From Bacteroidaceae bacterium (GTDB lineage: Bacteria; Bacteroidota; Bacteroidia; Bacteroidales; Barnesiellaceae_A), in contig JAFUOV010000009.1 in NCBI GenBank assembly GCA_017481745.1, positions 256,823 through 320,822 of the forward strand: 64,000 bases of DNA. Reading direction: 5' to 3'. Below are positions 61,058-64,000 of this stretch, one piece after another (the first letter of the stretch is position 1; each line of letters opens with the position of its first letter). The notes under the pieces were generated by a model. It ran no database searches and was not told the origin of the DNA. It saw only the letters and a list, made by a program, of their open reading frames with translations. The position numbers were made by a program, and so were the translations under genes.

Positions 61058-63805
61058 ATGAAAGAAAAACTGCTTTCAAGTATTGCTGTAATGGCATTGC
61101 TATTATGCAATTTTGTATCGGCTCAAGCGAAAGATGCAGCCACTACATCTGTTAGTGAAGATTTTGCTTGGTGGGTATATTTAGACAATCAAAAGTTGTC
61201 GGGCGATCAAATGTATATCTATATGTGGGATGCCGGCAATAATGATGCGCAACTATTGGGCAATTTCCCCGGAAAAGCTATGACATTCAATAGCGAAACC
61301 AATCTGTGGGAATATAGTTTTTCAACTACCACAAACCTTATCAACCCAATGGTCATATTTAGCAATGGCATGGGAGAGCAGACTGCCGACCTCACATTCT
61401 ACAACGGTAATACTTATTATCTCACAGATATTTTGATAGACGGCGTATATTATGCCATAAAAGATGATATATTGAAAACTGCCGAAGTTACATTTAAAGG
61501 CAATACTTTTTATGAGTATTCAGGAGAATATATGGGTACAGTAAACATTGCTTCAAAAATAAACTTTAAAGGCAATGATTACGCAGTAACATCTATTGGC
61601 AGATACGCATTTTATGGTTGTTACGATCTTACAGAGGTAGCTATACCCGAGTCAGTTGAAATCATTGATCGAAATGCTTTTTTCGAATGTGTAGGATTGA
61701 AGTCTATAACACTCAGCAAGAATGTGTCTACAATATGCAGTTATGCCTTTCTCGGGGCAGGCTTGACCGAATTGCATCTTGAAGCAACCACTCCACCCAT
61801 TGTAGAGGCAGATGCTTTCGGCGAACAACACTACAATATGCCGGTTTACGTACCCAAAGGATGCGTAGATACATATAAAGCATCCGAGTATTGGAAAAAC
61901 TTCACAACAATTGTAGAGGAGGGTACAGTAATGTACACATGGAGAACACAATTGCAGAACACCAAGTTATCGGGCGACAATATTTATGTATATATGTGGG
62001 ACGAAGGCGATAACAAACGAGAGTTGTTAGGCAAATGGCCCGGAACACCCATGCGCCGCAATATGAGTGGTTATTGGGAGTACTCGTTCTCGACAACAAC
62101 CGATCTTATATCGCCCATGATTATCTTTAATAATGGTAATGGCGAACAGACCGAAGACCTTGTATTTAAAAACGACTCATTGTATAAATATCTGCTCACA
62201 ATAGAAGATAGCAATTTTACATACGATGTACTGACAAAAGGTGATGTGTTTTCGCCTGCTGCCGTTAGCATAACAAGCGATAAAGGCTGTGTAGGCGATG
62301 TCGTTATTCCCGAGACATTTGTTATAGGTTTAAATGATTACATGGTTGTTTCCATAGAAGATAACGTCTTCAAGGGTAATACACAAATTACCTCTGTTAC
62401 AATTCCTCGTAATATGAGAAACATTGGTTCTCGTGTATTCGATGGCTGCACATCGCTTACCAAGGTCGTATGGAATGCTATCAATTGCTCGTCGGCATCG
62501 GTATACGATGATGGTACTTGGTATTTAGCTCCGCCTTTCATGGACTATACTACATTCGATAGTAATGTAGAAGAGGTGATATTTGGTGATGAGGTTACAT
62601 ATGTACCTGTGGCTATGTGTATGAATATGAGCAAATTGAAAAATGTAAAATTCCCCAATGAGGTTACAGCAATTGACGAATATGCATTTAATTATTGCTC
62701 ATCTCTCGAGAGTGTAACAATACCCGAAAACGTACTATATGTAGGTTCAATGACGTTCAACGATTGCGTAAACCTCAAGTCGGTAACTTGGAATGCAATT
62801 AACTGCAATAATTACATATCAAACTCCGGTCCTATGTTCTATAACTATGATACTCAATCGAGTGCGGTAGAGCAATTTGTGTTCGGAGAGAAAGTAGAGT
62901 GTATTCCTGTATATCTGTGCAGCGGAATGAGCAAACTCACGTCGATAAATATACCGAAAACAGTAAAAGAGATTGGCGACTTCGCTTTCTACCAATCGGG
63001 GTTGCAATCGGTAGCTATACCTCAAAGTGTCCAGAAGCTTGGTATGTCGGCATTTTGGAATTGCAACGAATTGACTGAAGTTACATTGTCGGAAGGTTTG
63101 ACACAAATAGGCGACTATGCCTTCTCACGTTGCTATAAGCTTGCATCTATCAATGTGCCCAATAGCGTTGTGTCGTTGGGTAACGAAGCATTCTGGAGCT
63201 GCTCGAGTATGAAGTCGGCAGTAATAGGCAATGGTGTTACTCACATAGGCGATTACACATTCTCGCGCTGCGAAAGTTTGACCACAGTAACATTGGGCGT
63301 GAACCTTGAAACTATGGGACAAGAGGTATTCTGGAATTGCTCGAGCCTCAAGTTCATAACACTGCCCGCATCACTACGCGAGATAGGACAATATTGTTTT
63401 GAAAATTGTTCGTCATTGGTTGACGTATATGCACATCCGTTAGTACCTCCTACAATATACGATAATACTTTCCCCGTAGCTATTGCCGCTAACGCTACAT
63501 TGCATACAACAAAAGGCTACAAAGCCGACTATGAAAATGCAATATATTGGAAGAGTTTTGGCTCTATTGTAGACGATATGACATCGGGCGTAGGTGCTGC
63601 AAATGTCAATGAAGACCTCTGTTTAAGTGTGGTAGGAGGTGTCATTACTATAGCCGGTGTACCCAATGATGCTGTTGTGAAGGTTTACAACACCAATGGT
63701 GCTCTGCTACATCATACCACTGTTGCCGGAGCAGCAAGCATTGTTCTGCCTCGTGGTATCTATATTATACAAGTAGGTAATGTAGTTAAAAAGTTGAGAG
63801 TTTAG
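61058..63805 (+). CDS. BspA-type leucine-rich-repeat surface protein with two CBM26-like starch-binding modules
   Basis: The 915-residue protein has a signal peptide (about 1-24). Two copies of a beta module follow (about 37-130 and 297-390), each with KLSGD, YMWD, LLGxxPGxxM, WEYSFSTTT, PMxIFxNGxGEQT, like CBM26-type starch-binding domains. Between and after them are BspA LRR_5 repeats (about 165-260 and 405-830; VTSIGRYAFYGCYDLTEVAIPES type, with W and C at regular places). The C-terminus (about 850-915, VVGGVITIAGVPNDAVVKVYN...LPRGIYIIQVGNVVKKLRV) looks like a T9SS-type sorting domain. Likely surface-exposed and glucan- or host-binding. Confidence 0.88.
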   Translation: MKEKLLSSIAVMALLLCNFVSAQAKDAATTSVSEDFAWWVYLDNQKLSGDQMYIYMWDAGNNDAQLLGNFPGKAMTFNSETNLWEYSFSTTTNLINPMVIFSNGMGEQTADLTFYNGNTYYLTDILIDGVYYAIKDDILKTAEVTFKGNTFYEYSGEYMGTVNIASKINFKGNDYAVTSIGRYAFYGCYDLTEVAIPESVEIIDRNAFFECVGLKSITLSKNVSTICSYAFLGAGLTELHLEATTPPIVEADAFGEQHYNMPVYVPKGCVDTYKASEYWKNFTTIVEEGTVMYTWRTQLQNTKLSGDNIYVYMWDEGDNKRELLGKWPGTPMRRNMSGYWEYSFSTTTDLISPMIIFNNGNGEQTEDLVFKNDSLYKYLLTIEDSNFTYDVLTKGDVFSPAAVSITSDKGCVGDVVIPETFVIGLNDYMVVSIEDNVFKGNTQITSVTIPRNMRNIGSRVFDGCTSLTKVVWNAINCSSASVYDDGTWYLAPPFMDYTTFDSNVEEVIFGDEVTYVPVAMCMNMSKLKNVKFPNEVTAIDEYAFNYCSSLESVTIPENVLYVGSMTFNDCVNLKSVTWNAINCNNYISNSGPMFYNYDTQSSAVEQFVFGEKVECIPVYLCSGMSKLTSINIPKTVKEIGDFAFYQSGLQSVAIPQSVQKLGMSAFWNCNELTEVTLSEGLTQIGDYAFSRCYKLASINVPNSVVSLGNEAFWSCSSMKSAVIGNGVTHIGDYTFSRCESLTTVTLGVNLETMGQEVFWNCSSLKFITLPASLREIGQYCFENCSSLVDVYAHPLVPPTIYDNTFPVAIAANATLHTTKGYKADYENAIYWKSFGSIVDDMTSGVGAANVNEDLCLSVVGGVITIAGVPNDAVVKVYNTNGALLHHTTVAGAASIVLPRGIYIIQVGNVVKKLRV

Positions 63806-63960
63806 AGTTGAGAGTTTAGAGTTCAGTGTCATATATAGCGAGGGGCGTACTATTGTGGTACGCCCCTCGATTTTATATGAAATAATGTTTTAAAAGTAAC
63901 TAATAAGCACAAAACATTAAACTATCAACCCTAAACTCTAAACACTCAACTCTCCGCTCT
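63794..63960. repeat. Short TTGAGAG/TTTAGAG repeat cluster at the right edge
   Basis: Around 63792-63825 a 14-base unit AGTTGAGAGTTTAG occurs twice in tandem and then AGTT, beginning inside the last codons of the LRR gene (which end in this unit, coding K-L-R-V-stop). Near 63926-63958 a diverged inverted copy occurs (CAACCCTAAACTCTAAACACTCAACTC). Between them is the terminator at 63839-63874. No gene is seen in 63806-64000. Confidence 0.6.
63839..63874 (+). terminator. Rho-independent terminator of the LRR gene
   Basis: CGAGGGGCGTAC (63839-63850) pairs perfectly with 63858-63869, with a 7-base loop, followed by ATTTTAT. Confidence 0.88.
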
Positions 63961-63966
63961 CAGCAA

Positions 63967-63999
63967 ATAAAAAAGCCGGATAACCTCGCGGTCTTCCGA
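63967..63999 (-). terminator. Terminator hairpin at window edge (for a gene beyond the window)
   Basis: CGGA/TCCG and ACC/GGT (63977-63998) pair with an internal 2x2 mismatch and a TCGC loop. The minus strand then reads TTTTTTATTT. The gene it serves is beyond the right edge. Confidence 0.55.
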
Positions 64000-64000
64000 C

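Noticed and set aside
1..64000. CRISPR arrays, insertion sequences, prophage or integrative elements
   Set aside because: No regularly spaced repeats, transposase, integrase or attachment-site duplications were seen. Both tRNA genes are followed by terminators, not by integrated elements.

Overview
This window is a stretch of ordinary chromosome from a member of the phylum Bacteroidota, almost certainly the order Bacteroidales. Four things point there. Promoters match the Bacteroidetes sigma-A type (TTTG, 19-20 bases, TAnnTTTG) in front of both protein and tRNA genes, and purine-rich Shine-Dalgarno sites are largely absent. Many secreted proteins and SPII lipoproteins belong to Bacteroidales families (C10, C11, S9B and C69 peptidases, BspA-type LRR, BACON-like/GH18). 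There is a type IX secretion (T9SS type A) C-terminal sorting domain. Several families are largely confined to the group (DUF4922, HU-CCDC81/SPOR, FloA beside a short NfeD). A gut or oral commensal is likely, but species cannot be read from the sequence. No rRNA, CRISPR array, phage, transposase or integrase was found. The gene content looks like stable core genome.

Layout. 1-3.2 kb: C10 cysteine protease (cut by the left edge), tRNA-Ser(CGA), CYTH protein and a catalytically dead LytM protein. 3.4-4.6 kb: OmpA-family porin. 4.7-23.6 kb: a run of 13 minus-strand genes with gaps of no more than about 30 bases and several overlaps, starting at a strong promoter (23586-23617) and ending at a terminator (4637-4675). 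Its first seven genes (amidase, glycosyltransferase, DUF4922, SpoIID-like, MFS permease, NamZ-type exo-muramidase, BadF-type sugar kinase) look like a peptidoglycan salvage pathway. RsmI-like and TrmH-like methyltransferases, RadA, an FAD oxidoreductase, a GH36 alpha-galactosidase and a lipoprotein debranching-type glycosidase follow. 23.7-29 kb: PiT phosphate transporter, RelA/SpoT homologue and a META-domain lipoprotein. 29-34.6 kb: TPR protein, then thrS-infC-rpmI-rplT. 34.9-35.05 kb: a 45-residue membrane peptide gene with its own -7 promoter element and terminator.

35.1-37.3 kb: MscS channel and clostripain-family lipoprotein. 37.3-43.5 kb: plus-strand genes for an unknown protein, a TPR protein, an HU-CCDC81/SPOR protein, a YcxB-like protein, a TPR/PD40 protein, NfeD and FloA (membrane microdomain group). 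43.7-47.3 kb: secreted proteins (tiny T9SS cargo, triple-repeat protein, GH18 endo-glycosidase lipoprotein). 47.3-55.1 kb: a second long minus-strand operon (CyuA-like, DPP-IV, MiaA, ABC-F, a lipoprotein gene broken by an in-frame TAA, RlmH, DUF2490), followed by tRNA-Asp(GTC). 55.6-63.8 kb: active M23 peptidase, C69 dipeptidase, phosphohexomutase, and a large LRR protein with two starch-binding-like modules. The right edge carries a short heptameric repeat and two terminators.

The most interesting material is the salvage operon, above all a SpoIID protein without a signal peptide and a HIT-like DUF4922 protein placed with an exo-muramidase and a sugar kinase. Other points are the orphan 45-residue peptide, the interrupted lipoprotein, the RelA/SpoT protein with an intact hydrolase but eroded synthetase, and a Pho-box-like 11-base repeat before the phosphate transporter.
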